A stretch of DNA of 64,000 nt from Chitinibacter sp. SCUT-21 (GTDB taxonomy: Bacteria > Pseudomonadota > Gammaproteobacteria > Burkholderiales > Chitinibacteraceae), in assembly GCA_041874755.1 (NCBI GenBank), contig CP102611.1, positions 2,480,001-2,544,000 of the forward strand. Direction: 5' to 3'. Positions within the stretch are counted from its first letter, which is position 1. Each line of letters starts with the position of its first letter. Under the pieces are notes generated by a model that was given only the letters and a program-made list of their open reading frames with translations, was not told the DNA's origin and did no database searches. Below are positions 17,648 to 26,422 of this stretch, piece after piece. A program made the position numbers and the translations under genes.

Positions 17648-18985
17648 ATGAAATTAAAATCAAGCTTAATGGGTTTGAGTTTGCTGTGCCTGTATGCGCA
17701 AAGTGGTGCGGCAGATTTACTGCAATCGTGGCAAGCGGCATCTAAATATGATGCACAAATATCCGCTGCCCGTAATGCGCAAATCGCTGGACAAGAAAAA
17801 GCCGAACAAGGGCAGGCTTTATTACTCCCCAAAATCACGCTCAATGGCAGCACCGCATATTCGCAAACAGAATATCAACCGGGGCGTAGTGGTTTGCCCG
17901 ATACAAAAGGCGATGGCGAAAGCTATGGATATTCGATTTCAGCTGCGCAGCCGATCTACCGCGCCGAAGCTTTTGCTGCCGCCGATCAATTAAAGAAACA
18001 AACGGATTTAGCGAATCTGCAATATCGGCTGGCGGAGCAAGATTTAATCTTGCGCGTAGCAAAAACCTATTTTGAGTTGATTGCAGCGCAAGAAAAAGTG
18101 CAATTGGTTCAGGCGCAAAAACAAGCAGTGGCCGAGCAATTGGCTTTTGCGAAAAAATCATTCGAAGTGGGTGTGGCGACGATCACCGATACCGATGAAG
18201 CACAGGCGAGTTTTGATAGCATTTTGGCGGCAGAAATTTTGGCGCAAAATGATTTAGCGGTGAAGGCGAGTGCTTATACGCTATTAACTGGGCTAGATGC
18301 AAAGCAATTGGCCAGCATTGGTGATCAACATCAGCCAACCGCTCCTGTTCCAAATGATTTAGCCGCTTGGCTAGAAAAATCTCAGGCGAATAGTTTAAGC
18401 AATACGGGTCAACAATTGGCCTTAGATATTGCGACACGTGAAATAGACAAATATAAGGCTTTGAGTGCCCCAACCTTAGATTTAGTGGCCAGCTATGGCA
18501 ATGATTGGACGGGAAGTGGATTATCGCGTTCGGGGGCGACGGATCAAAGCAATGCTGGTGCCATTAAATTGCAATTATCAATTCCAATTTATACCGGTGG
18601 CGATCGCTCTTCTCGGTTGCGTGAAGCGGCTGCAAAAAAAGATCAGCAGCGCGATACGGTCGAGGCGACTCGGCGCGATGTTGAGCAATCTACGAAACAA
18701 GCATTTTTAGGTGTTAACGCTGGAGCTGCGCAAATTCGTGCTTTACAGCAAGTTTTAAAGTCGAGTGAAAGTCTACTGGCTTCAAGTAAATTAGGCCGTG
18801 AAGTAGGGGTAAGAACAACGATCGATGTCTTGAATGCCGAACAGAAATATTATGCCACGCGATATGATTTAGTCGTGGCGCGTTACACCTATCTTTATGC
18901 TCGATTACTACTCGCGGCGGCCGCTGGCGAATTGGCAGAAAAAGACCTAATTGCTGTGAACGAATGGTTGGTAAAAAATAATTAA
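17648..18985 (+). CDS. TolC-family outer-membrane efflux channel
   Basis: A 445-residue TolC-like protein, the last part of the tripartite pump. A signal peptide runs to about residue 22 (YAQSGAADLLQSW). Two repeats rich in Gln, Ala, Glu and Asp follow, with typical motifs SAAQPIYRAEAFAAADQLKK and IQLSIPIYTGG-like KLQLSIPIYTGGDRSSRLRE. The repeats form the periplasmic alpha-barrel and the outer-membrane beta-barrel. The gene is 66 bp behind the permease with a hairpin between. The whole operon order is regulator, adaptor, permease, channel. Confidence 0.92.
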   Translation: MKLKSSLMGLSLLCLYAQSGAADLLQSWQAASKYDAQISAARNAQIAGQEKAEQGQALLLPKITLNGSTAYSQTEYQPGRSGLPDTKGDGESYGYSISAAQPIYRAEAFAAADQLKKQTDLANLQYRLAEQDLILRVAKTYFELIAAQEKVQLVQAQKQAVAEQLAFAKKSFEVGVATITDTDEAQASFDSILAAEILAQNDLAVKASAYTLLTGLDAKQLASIGDQHQPTAPVPNDLAAWLEKSQANSLSNTGQQLALDIATREIDKYKALSAPTLDLVASYGNDWTGSGLSRSGATDQSNAGAIKLQLSIPIYTGGDRSSRLREAAAKKDQQRDTVEATRRDVEQSTKQAFLGVNAGAAQIRALQQVLKSSESLLASSKLGREVGVRTTIDVLNAEQKYYATRYDLVVARYTYLYARLLLAAAAGELAEKDLIAVNEWLVKNN

Positions 18986-19069
18986 TTAATTATTTCACCT
19001 TGAATAATTTAAAATCGGGCCTCATAATCATAGGGTATAGTAATTAATCAGCCTTTCGGGAGTAATGCA

Positions 19070-19387
19070 ATGGATTTATCAAACTTCGATTATCAGCAAT
19101 TGGTTGAACTACGCGCTCAAGTTGACGTTGAGTTGGTGCGTCGTAAAGAGCAAGAAAAAGCACGTATCTTGAGCCAATTGCAAAGCGCAGCAGCTGCAAG
19201 CGGTTTCACTGTGGCTGAATTGCTTGGTGAAGTATCAGGCGGCAAAAAAGGCAGCAAAAAGCCAGTTAAAGCACAATACGCTAATCCAAGCGATCCAAGC
19301 CAAACTTGGACTGGCCGTGGCCGTAAACCACAGTGGGTACACGATGCATTGGCAAATGGCGCTACTTTGGACAGTATTCGTATCTAA
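19070..19387 (+). CDS. H-NS-family histone-like DNA-binding protein
   Basis: A 105-residue H-NS-like protein. The first half is a coiled coil for self-association (LVELRAQVDVELVRRKEQEKA, shown in part). A Lys-rich linker GGKKGSKKPVKAQY precedes the C-terminal DNA-binding domain YANPSDPSQTWTGRGRKPQW, whose core TWTGRGRKP is the H-NS signature. Such proteins bind AT-rich DNA and silence genes; the very AT-rich chitinase upstream regions in this window are possible targets, by inference only. A strong terminator follows at 19412. Confidence 0.93.
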   Translation: MDLSNFDYQQLVELRAQVDVELVRRKEQEKARILSQLQSAAAASGFTVAELLGEVSGGKKGSKKPVKAQYANPSDPSQTWTGRGRKPQWVHDALANGATLDSIRI

Positions 19388-19411
19388 TTGCACGCCAAGA
19401 TCAAAAAAATG

Positions 19412-19437
19412 GGGCAGCGATAGCTGCCCTTTTTTTT
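19412..19437 (+). terminator. Terminator after the H-NS-like gene
   Basis: GGGCAGC and GCTGCCC pair around GATA, followed by eight T. Confidence 0.9.
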
Positions 19438-19502
19438 GCCTCCCCCAAGGCGCAATTTCCGCGCTAATATAGCTAGCTTAAGCCTTAATAGTAGAAACCC
19501 TT

Positions 19503-21650
19503 ATGTCACACCCATTAACTGCCAAACTCAATCCAGAACAAGCTGCTGCCGTTGAATTACCCGCAGAGCATGCGCTTATTTTAGCGGGAGCGGGCAGTGG
19601 TAAAACACGGGTATTAACAACACGAATTGCATGGTTATTATCGACGGGGCAGATTAGTCCTTCGGGATTAATGGCGGTGACATTTACGAATAAGTCCGCC
19701 AAAGAAATGATGTCGCGGATTACCGGTATGTTGCCATTAAACCCACGCGGTTTATGGGTGGGTACTTTTCACGGTTTATGTAATCGAATGTTACGTTTGC
19801 ATCATCGTGATGCCGGATTGCCAGAAACGTTTCCAATTTTAGATACACAAGAGCAATTAGCTGCGATTAAACGAGTATTAAAACTACTTAATTTAGACGA
19901 CGACAAATTTCCGCCGCGCACAATACAGCATTACATCAATGGGCATAAAGAGAATGGCCGCCGAGCGGGTGATGTTGATGCATGGGATGATTATTCTCGC
20001 CATTTGCGAATTGCATATGAAGAATACGAAAAACAATGTAATCGCGAAGGCGTGGCTGATTTTTCAGAATTGCTGCTGCGCTGTTATGAATTGCTTAGCC
20101 ATAATGCAGCGATACGCGCACATTATCAGCAACGATTTGCGCATATTTTGGTCGATGAGTTTCAAGATACTAATCGCTTGCAATACGCATGGTTGCGATT
20201 ATTGGCCGGGGATAAAGGCGCGATCTTCGCCGTGGGTGACGATGATCAATCGATTTACGCTTTCCGTGGCGCGAACGTTGGCAATATGCAGGATTTTCAA
20301 CGCGATTACGCGGTCAAGCACGTGATTCGCTTGGAGCAAAACTATCGCAGCCACGGCAATATCTTAGATGCAGCCAATGCGGTGATTGCCAATAATAAGC
20401 AGCGCTTAGGCAAGCAATTATGGACCGAAGCCAGCACCGGTGAGCCGATTCGCGTGTTTGAAGGTGCGAGTGATTTTGAAGAATCGCAGTTTATCGTCGA
20501 AGAGGCGCAAACCTTAATCCGCGAAGGCATGCCGCCTTCTGAGGTCGCCATTTTGTACCGCAGCAATGCGCAATCGCGCATTATCGAGCACGCGCTGTTT
20601 AGCGCTGGCGTGCCGTACCGAGTGTATGGCGGTTTGCGCTTTTTTGAGCGCCAAGAGATCAAGCACGCGCTGGCCTATTTGCGCCTGATCGCTAATCCGT
20701 CGGACGATAATGCTTTGCTGCGCGTGATTAATTTCCCAACCCGTGGCATTGGCGCGCGTTCGGTCGAAAGTGTGCAAGAAAAAGCGCGTTTAGAAGGTTC
20801 TACACTGTGGCAAGCGGCGTGCGGTGTGGGTGGGCGCAGCGCCGCGTCGATTGGCAAGTTTGTGCATATGATCGAAGCGATGCGCAATCAGGCCGATGGC
20901 CTGCCGATGACCGAAATCGTCGACATGATGCTCGACTTATCGGGTTTGCTCGAGCACTACCGCAATGAAAAAGATGGCGAAGAGCGCGTTGCCAACTTGG
21001 AAGAATTGATCAACGCAGCAGCCACCTTCCAAGTCGAAGAAGATCAAAACCCACTGATCGCGTTTTTATCGCACGCCAGCCTTGAGGCGGGCGACCATCA
21101 AGCAGGAGCGCACGAAGAAGCGCTGCAGTTGATGACGGTACACGCGGCCAAAGGCTTGGAATTTAAAGCGGTGTTTTTATCTGGCCTCGAAGAAGGCTTA
21201 TTCCCACACGACAATAGCGCCAACGATCCGCAAGGCATCGAGGAAGAGCGTCGCCTGATGTATGTGGCGATTACGCGCGCACGCGAACGCCTGTATCTGA
21301 CTTTGGCACAAAGCCGCATGCTGCATGGTCAAACACGTTACGGCGTAGCCAGCCGCTTTATGGATGAAATTCCGCAAAATTTGATGAAATTTTTAAACCG
21401 TGGTTATGCGCCAAGTAGCTACAGCTCGGGTAATAGCTATAGTGGCAATAGTAGCTACGCCGCGCCAGCGGTCAATAAATCCACGCCTGAGCATGGTTTG
21501 GGGATCGGAACACAAGTTGAGCACCATAAATTTGGTCGCGGCATTGTGACCGACCACGAAGGTGGCGCTAGCGGCAATGTGCAGGTGAATTTTGAGCTGC
21601 ATGGCAGTAAATGGCTGGCGGTGGCGTATGCCAAGCTCACAGTGATCTAA
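19503..21650 (+). CDS. uvrD: DNA helicase II UvrD
   Basis: UvrD is a 3'-5' superfamily 1 helicase used in nucleotide-excision and mismatch repair. The 715 residues match the usual length of about 720. Motifs in order: Q-motif LNPEQAAAV near 10, Walker A GAGSGKT near 30, VTFTNKSAKEM, LVDEFQDTN near 218, GDDDQSIYAFRGA near 243, LEQNYRS, VHAAKGLEFKAVFL near 548, and YVAITRARERLYL. The C-terminal Tudor-like tail VEHHKFGRGIVTDHEGG is typical of UvrD/PcrA and favours UvrD over Rep. A Ser/Tyr-rich stretch (SSYSSGNSYSGNSSY) forms the linker. Confidence 0.94.
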   Translation: MSHPLTAKLNPEQAAAVELPAEHALILAGAGSGKTRVLTTRIAWLLSTGQISPSGLMAVTFTNKSAKEMMSRITGMLPLNPRGLWVGTFHGLCNRMLRLHHRDAGLPETFPILDTQEQLAAIKRVLKLLNLDDDKFPPRTIQHYINGHKENGRRAGDVDAWDDYSRHLRIAYEEYEKQCNREGVADFSELLLRCYELLSHNAAIRAHYQQRFAHILVDEFQDTNRLQYAWLRLLAGDKGAIFAVGDDDQSIYAFRGANVGNMQDFQRDYAVKHVIRLEQNYRSHGNILDAANAVIANNKQRLGKQLWTEASTGEPIRVFEGASDFEESQFIVEEAQTLIREGMPPSEVAILYRSNAQSRIIEHALFSAGVPYRVYGGLRFFERQEIKHALAYLRLIANPSDDNALLRVINFPTRGIGARSVESVQEKARLEGSTLWQAACGVGGRSAASIGKFVHMIEAMRNQADGLPMTEIVDMMLDLSGLLEHYRNEKDGEERVANLEELINAAATFQVEEDQNPLIAFLSHASLEAGDHQAGAHEEALQLMTVHAAKGLEFKAVFLSGLEEGLFPHDNSANDPQGIEEERRLMYVAITRARERLYLTLAQSRMLHGQTRYGVASRFMDEIPQNLMKFLNRGYAPSSYSSGNSYSGNSSYAAPAVNKSTPEHGLGIGTQVEHHKFGRGIVTDHEGGASGNVQVNFELHGSKWLAVAYAKLTVI

Positions 21651-21713
21651 GGGTATTTGCTTGTAGCTATTCATAGAAATGGTTTGCAATTAAATACATT
21701 AATGGAGTATTCA

Positions 21714-23402
21714 ATGCCCCCCAAAGTGAGAGCATATTCTTTTGTCGATCGAGCGCCGGTAGATGCCGCGCCCGAAGTCGACGTGCGTGATTTATCCCAA
21801 TTTAAAATTTTGGTGATCGATCATGTACCTGAAATGCGCACCACGATGGGGATGACGCTGAGCCAGTTTGGCGCGCAATCGGTGGAATACGCCAACCGCA
21901 GTGCCGAGGCCATCGGCATGCTGCGCCGCACGCCCTACGATATTGTGTTGTGTGCTTACGATTTAGGTACCGGTTTTGATGGCCTGTATTTATTCGAAGA
22001 AGTACGCCGCCACGGTCTGCTCAAAGCCAGTTGCGTGTTTATGATGCTGACCGGCGAGCGTCAATCGACCAAAGTCATCGGCGCGGCTGAGCTCGCTCCC
22101 GATGCGATTATTTTGAAACCCTTTAAAGGCGAGGCGCTGTACGAGCGATTAGTGCGGGCGCTGCGCAAAAAGCAGCGCCTCAAACCGATTGATGCCGCCA
22201 GCCTGGCGCACGATTATTTGCGCGCTATTTCGCTATGTAATTTTGAAATCGAGCAGGGCGGTGACGATGCGCTCGATTTTCTGCGCATGAAAGTGCATTT
22301 AATGCTCAAAATCGGCGATTGGACTGGCACGCGCGATTTATGCCGCACGCTCTTGGTTAAAACCGATTTGGCTTGGGCCAAAATGGCCTTGGGCAAGGCG
22401 CAATTGCAATTGCGCGAATACGACGAAGCGCAGCTGATTTTCCAGCAAGTGATCGCCGAGCATGAATTGGTGCTCGAAGCCTATGATTGGCTGGCACGTG
22501 CACAGCAAGCGCAGCATCAAGTGGACGAAGCCAAGCGCACTTTAAACCGCGCAGTTGAAAAATCACCGTTTGTCGTGAATCGTATGCGTGAATTGGGCGA
22601 AGTCGCGATGGTCGCCGGAGATTTAGCGCTGGCCGAACAATCGCTGGCTGAAACGGTGCGTATGGCAAGGTTTTCGTTTTGGCCGCAGGTTAGTGACTAC
22701 GGGCTACTGTCTGATGTGCAATTAGCGCGTGGCGATGTGGCTGCGGCGCGCAAAACGGTAGACAACCTACGAAAAGATTTTCGCGCCAGCCCAGATCGCA
22801 TGATGGCCGATGTGCTTGAAGTAGATGTGGCTCTGAAAATGGGCGACAAAGCCAAAGCGCAGCAGTTGCTCGATGGCGCCTTGTTTATGCTGAAAGGGCA
22901 TCTAGAGCCCAATCCGGCGATTAGTCTGGCGCTGGCCAAAAGCTGCTTAGCGCAAAACCGCACGACTGAGGCACAAAAACTCACCAAGCAAGTGCTGAAA
23001 AACCGCCACGACGATCCGCTCCTCGCCGCCAAAGTGACGCGTATTTATAAAGAGCAAGGTTATGAAGACGACGCGCTAAAACTGATCGAAACTACGGCTG
23101 CTGATATTGTGGAAATGAATAACGAAGCCGTTCGATTGGCACAAAGCGGCGATTTGCAAGCCGCCGCCGAACGCTTTTTGAAAGCCGCCAAAGAAATGCC
23201 GTCGAATGTGCAAGTGTTACTCAACACGATCAACGCTTTGCTCGCCTTTGTGAATAAAAATGGCTGGCATGTAAGCTATATGCAGCGCGCGCAAGAGCTG
23301 TTGACCCGCGTCACCACGCTAGAGCCGGCCAACGGCAAAGCCTTGCAAATGGCTGAGGTCTATCGCAAAACGCAAAGGCGCTTTGGCATTAAGACTAGCT
23401 AA
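21714..23402 (+). CDS. Response-regulator receiver protein with TPR repeats
   Basis: A 562-residue cytosolic protein. Residues about 30-150 form a receiver domain (FKILVIDHVPEMRTTMGM; DIVLCAYDLGTGFDGLYL with the likely phospho-Asp; AIILKPFKGE with the lysine). The second acid of the usual acid pair is replaced by His, so metal binding may be altered. The rest, from about 180, is helical TPR-like repeats (EYDEAQLIFQQVIAEHELV, NRAVEKSPFVVNRMRELGEV) that should bind a protein partner. No output DNA-binding domain is seen. The start at 21714 has GGAG 7-8 nt upstream. It follows uvrD with a short gap holding a palindrome-like sequence. Confidence 0.82.
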   Translation: MPPKVRAYSFVDRAPVDAAPEVDVRDLSQFKILVIDHVPEMRTTMGMTLSQFGAQSVEYANRSAEAIGMLRRTPYDIVLCAYDLGTGFDGLYLFEEVRRHGLLKASCVFMMLTGERQSTKVIGAAELAPDAIILKPFKGEALYERLVRALRKKQRLKPIDAASLAHDYLRAISLCNFEIEQGGDDALDFLRMKVHLMLKIGDWTGTRDLCRTLLVKTDLAWAKMALGKAQLQLREYDEAQLIFQQVIAEHELVLEAYDWLARAQQAQHQVDEAKRTLNRAVEKSPFVVNRMRELGEVAMVAGDLALAEQSLAETVRMARFSFWPQVSDYGLLSDVQLARGDVAAARKTVDNLRKDFRASPDRMMADVLEVDVALKMGDKAKAQQLLDGALFMLKGHLEPNPAISLALAKSCLAQNRTTEAQKLTKQVLKNRHDDPLLAAKVTRIYKEQGYEDDALKLIETTAADIVEMNNEAVRLAQSGDLQAAAERFLKAAKEMPSNVQVLLNTINALLAFVNKNGWHVSYMQRAQELLTRVTTLEPANGKALQMAEVYRKTQRRFGIKTS

Positions 23403-23518
23403 GCATGGATTGTGGCCTTTTTTAGCACAAAAAGGTTTGAAATTAGTTGCTTGATTGAAGTCAGTTTTTCCCTGTTATTGACCGTGTTATGCTTTATGCC
23501 AACTAAATAGGGGGAATT

Positions 23519-24640
23519 ATGAAACGACTAAGCTTGGCTGTTCTATTGGCGGGTATCACAGCAGGAAGTGCAATGGCCCAAGATTTTGGTGCTGTTGCAT
23601 TGAGCGGTTCAGCAGAGATGGATTTGTTCTATCGCACCAACAATACCGCAGATGGTGATGGTAAGTTGCTCGAAGAAATTGCCATCGTGATTAATCTGGA
23701 TGGCAAAGAAAAGCTAGATTCTGGCAATACGCTGAAATGGCGCTTGGCACAGAAAGTGGCAACCGATTATCGTTTTGATAGTTTTGGTCAACGTGAAGCT
23801 TGGATTGGCTATGCAGGTGGCTGGGGTGAATTACGTTTTGGTAACCAGTTTTCCAATGCTTATTTAACGAATGATTGGCCGTATGGCGCAAAAGGCGCAA
23901 CCAATCTAACGGGTGATTTTGGCGCGCACAGCGTGCAATACACTCGCGCGATTAGTTACTTTTCTCCAAATTTAAACGGTTTTAATCTGCAGGCCCAGTA
24001 TGATTTGGGGACGGGCGACGGTGATTTATATGCCTACGAAGTAACGGGCAGCTACGCCGCAGGCCCACTTGCACTGGATCTTGGTTATACCAATGGTCAT
24101 GGTTTTAATAATGGCACTGAGGCATTGGCACCGGGTTGGGACGGCGGCTGGGGTAAGGGTGGCAAATACAGCGCAAGCAATCAAGATTCAGGCCAAAGCA
24201 CTTATTACATTGGCGCACGCTACAACCACGAAAGTGGTTTTGGCTTAGCCGCATTGTATAAGCACCATGAATGGGATAAAGGCACTTTTGGCGGTTGGGG
24301 CAATGCTGGATCGACGTCAGTGAGCTACAACAATGCCAGCGCAGATCAATGGTTGATTCGCGGTTCGATGAGCGTGGGTCAGCATTCATTTGCATTGGGC
24401 TACCAAGCAATAACTGATATGGATGTAGACAGTGGCAAGCTCAATTCGGGAATTAGCCAAATTCACTTCCAATATGATTATCCATTATCAAAAGCCACGG
24501 GTTTCTTCGTGCAAGCTCGTCACGAAATGATGGATAAACAAGCCGGTATCGTAGCGCCTGGCGGTTACCAAATCGATGGCTGGAATGGTAAATCGGATAA
24601 TGTAACTCGGGTCTTGGTTGGTACTTGGACTGGTTTCTAA
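23519..24640 (+). CDS. Gram-negative porin
   Basis: A 373-residue outer-membrane porin of the type common in Neisseriales. The signal peptide MKRLSLAVLLAGITAGSAMA is cleaved before QDFGAVALSGS. Alternating beta-strand sequence follows, with REAWIGYAGGWGELRFGNQF (the porin strand and turn), SVQYTRAISYFSPNLNGFNL and a C-terminal strand ending VLVGTWTGF, where the final Phe is the BAM recognition signal. The ribosome site is GGGGGAA. A TTGACC box at 23478-23483 may be the -35 element. Its ion or sugar preference cannot be told; some relatives conduct chito-oligosaccharides. Confidence 0.88.
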   Translation: MKRLSLAVLLAGITAGSAMAQDFGAVALSGSAEMDLFYRTNNTADGDGKLLEEIAIVINLDGKEKLDSGNTLKWRLAQKVATDYRFDSFGQREAWIGYAGGWGELRFGNQFSNAYLTNDWPYGAKGATNLTGDFGAHSVQYTRAISYFSPNLNGFNLQAQYDLGTGDGDLYAYEVTGSYAAGPLALDLGYTNGHGFNNGTEALAPGWDGGWGKGGKYSASNQDSGQSTYYIGARYNHESGFGLAALYKHHEWDKGTFGGWGNAGSTSVSYNNASADQWLIRGSMSVGQHSFALGYQAITDMDVDSGKLNSGISQIHFQYDYPLSKATGFFVQARHEMMDKQAGIVAPGGYQIDGWNGKSDNVTRVLVGTWTGF

Positions 24641-24670
24641 TACCCAGACTACGAAGATTGCGTTTAAAAA

Positions 24671-24705
24671 AGAAAACCCTCGGTTTAAGCCGAGGGTTTT
24701 CTTTG
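24671..24705. terminator. Terminator after the porin gene
   Basis: AGAAAACCCTCGG and CCGAGGGTTTTCT pair over 13 bp around TTTAAG. The A-run and T-run let it serve the convergent thioredoxin-fold gene as well. Confidence 0.88.
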
Positions 24706-24730
24706 CCTAGGGGCCGCTCAAATACAGGTT

Positions 24731-25378
24731 TTATTTGGCTGCCAAGGCCTGATTAATTAAGTTTTCCAGCTGCTGATAGCCAAAGCTTTGCAGCGGTTGG
24801 CCGTTTACATAATAACTAGGCGTTTTATTGACGCCCAAGGCCTGCGCATCGGCAATGTCTTGCTGCACAATCGCTTGTACCGCAGGCGATTGCATATCGG
24901 CTTGCAGTTGCGTCATATCCAAGCCCAGTTGCGCCAAAATCGGCAGCGTGCGATTGACGTCGGCTTGGTGATTAATCGCCCATTGCGCTTGGGTTGATAG
25001 CAAGGTTTCCAGCGCTTCCCAATATTTACCCTGTTTGCGCGCCGCTTCGAGTGCCGCAACCACTTGATCCGCGCCTTGATGCAGTGGTGCATAACGCACG
25101 ACAAGGCGAATCTGCTCGGGGTTTTTCGCCATAATGTCTTTCACAAAGGGATAAAACGCTGCGCACGCTTCGCAAGCGGGGTCGAGAAATTCAACAATCG
25201 TCACTTTGGCGTTTTGCGCGCCCATAATCGGTGAATGCATGCGCATTAAGGCTTGCTGGTTCACCTGAACTTGTTCAACCACTTGTGCTTGCTGGTTTTG
25301 TTTAAATAACAACGTGCCACCAATAAATAGCGCAACAAGGACAACGGCGGCGGAGATGAAAATGGTTTTTTGTTTCAT
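24731..25378 (-). CDS. DsbA/BdbD-like thiol oxidoreductase
   Basis: A 215-residue membrane-anchored thioredoxin-fold protein. A single hydrophobic segment (FISAAVVLVALFIGGTLLF) holds it to the inner membrane, with the catalytic domain in the periplasm. The active site is CEAC in EFLDPACEACAAFYPFV, and the cis-proline loop is NKTPSYYVNGQ. It belongs with DsbA/BdbD/ScsC-like oxidases that form or shuffle disulfides. It overlaps the DsbB-like gene by 4 bp (ATGA), so the two form an oxidase/re-oxidase pair. The chitin enzymes encoded nearby have cysteine pairs that such a system could oxidise, an inference. Confidence 0.88.
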   Translation of the reverse strand: MKQKTIFISAAVVLVALFIGGTLLFKQNQQAQVVEQVQVNQQALMRMHSPIMGAQNAKVTIVEFLDPACEACAAFYPFVKDIMAKNPEQIRLVVRYAPLHQGADQVVAALEAARKQGKYWEALETLLSTQAQWAINHQADVNRTLPILAQLGLDMTQLQADMQSPAVQAIVQQDIADAQALGVNKTPSYYVNGQPLQSFGYQQLENLINQALAAK

Positions 25379-25818
25379 TTTTTGTCTCGAATAAAAGTGG
25401 CGAAAAGGGAAATATTAATCAGCGCAAACGCGCCCACCGACATCAGCGGAATCGTTAAAAAGCCAAACCACTCGGCACTCACTTCCGAGCATGAGCTGCC
25501 TTTGGCGCACGGGCTGGCGCTGGCGGGGATGAGCCCCAGCTGCAATAGCCAATGGTAAACCGCAAAACCGAAGCCAAGCAGCGCCAGCGGCAGTGCGTAG
25601 CGCACCACTTTTTCATCCAGTGGAAACAGCGCCAGCGGCAGGAATATGGCGAGCGGGAACATGAAAATGCGCTGATACCAGCACAGCGTACACGGCGCGA
25701 TGCCCATCACTTCGCCAAAAAACAGCGCTCCAAGCGTACTGCCCGCGGCGATTAGCCAAGCAAAAAAGATCAAGCACCACGTGCTGTTCAGTTCGTTGGA
25801 ATGGGGTTGTTGCGGCAA
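25375..25818 (-). CDS. DsbB/BdbC-like quinone-linked disulfide oxidase
   Basis: A 147-residue inner-membrane protein with four hydrophobic segments. The first redox pair is in PCTLCWYQRIFMFPLA, the hallmark of DsbB/BdbC, and the second pair is in CAKGSSCSEVSAEWFGF. DsbB-type proteins re-oxidise DsbA and pass electrons to quinone. The length and the CTLCWYQRI motif fit the BdbC branch. It is the first gene of a two-gene operon with the thioredoxin-fold gene at 24731. Confidence 0.9.
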   Translation of the reverse strand: MPQQPHSNELNSTWCLIFFAWLIAAGSTLGALFFGEVMGIAPCTLCWYQRIFMFPLAIFLPLALFPLDEKVVRYALPLALLGFGFAVYHWLLQLGLIPASASPCAKGSSCSEVSAEWFGFLTIPLMSVGAFALINISLFATFIRDKK

Positions 25819-25961
25819 GATAAACCCTTAGCCCAGCGGGCAGCCAAAATACGATAGACCGTGGATTGTAATTTGGGTTCAGGGAAAAGAAGAGGTAGTT
25901 TTACCTTCGCATCTACTTTTACTTTGCGGAGAGGTTGGTTTGTGATGCTGTTATTTAATTT

Positions 25962-26378
25962 TTACGAATGCTTATTTATATATTCCTTTGAGTTTGTGCC
26001 TGAATTCTTGTACCAATCTTTAGGGAATCTTGACTTGAAGGCATAGTTTTTAAGTTCTTCTGGTTTCATGCAGTCAAAGCGTATCAAAAGTAGTCCACCT
26101 AGCCATGCAACTGTGACTCCCGCGAAATAAAGGCAGATAGGTAAGGATAAAAACCATAGCGCAGTCCAGGCTAGGACGGTGTTTGACCCACTAACTGGAG
26201 TGTTGAAATCCATGTTTAGAAGTGAAGCAAGGCCTATCGAAGTGTAGTACATGAGTATTGCCGCAAGACATGCAGCTAACGTTCCGATTATGGATGTGAT
26301 CCAATAGAATTTGGGTTGCAGCAATTTAGTCGAGTTCGCGTTGGCTAGTATTTCTTTTAGAGAGTTCATTGATTTCAT
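25962..26378 (-). CDS. Unrecognised small membrane protein
   Basis: I do not recognise this family. From ATG 26378 the protein has 138 residues: a polar N-terminus (MKSMNSLKEILANANS), three hydrophobic segments near residues 25-45, 60-80 and 85-105, and a charged C-terminal tail (SRFPKDWYKNSG) that ends with His-Ser. Its DNA is more AT-rich than the flanking genes, and codons such as AGA, ATA and TTA are frequent, which suggests recent acquisition. No ribosome site decides among ATG 26378 and 26369, and an open frame runs upstream to 26528 into the next gene. It lies 44 bp beyond the ABC permease gene on the same strand. Confidence 0.55.
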   Translation of the reverse strand: MKSMNSLKEILANANSTKLLQPKFYWITSIIGTLAACLAAILMYYTSIGLASLLNMDFNTPVSGSNTVLAWTALWFLSLPICLYFAGVTVAWLGGLLLIRFDCMKPEELKNYAFKSRFPKDWYKNSGTNSKEYINKHS

Positions 26379-26422
26379 TTCACAACATTTGTTTGGCATC
26401 GGCCTAGTGGCCTGGGTCAGTT

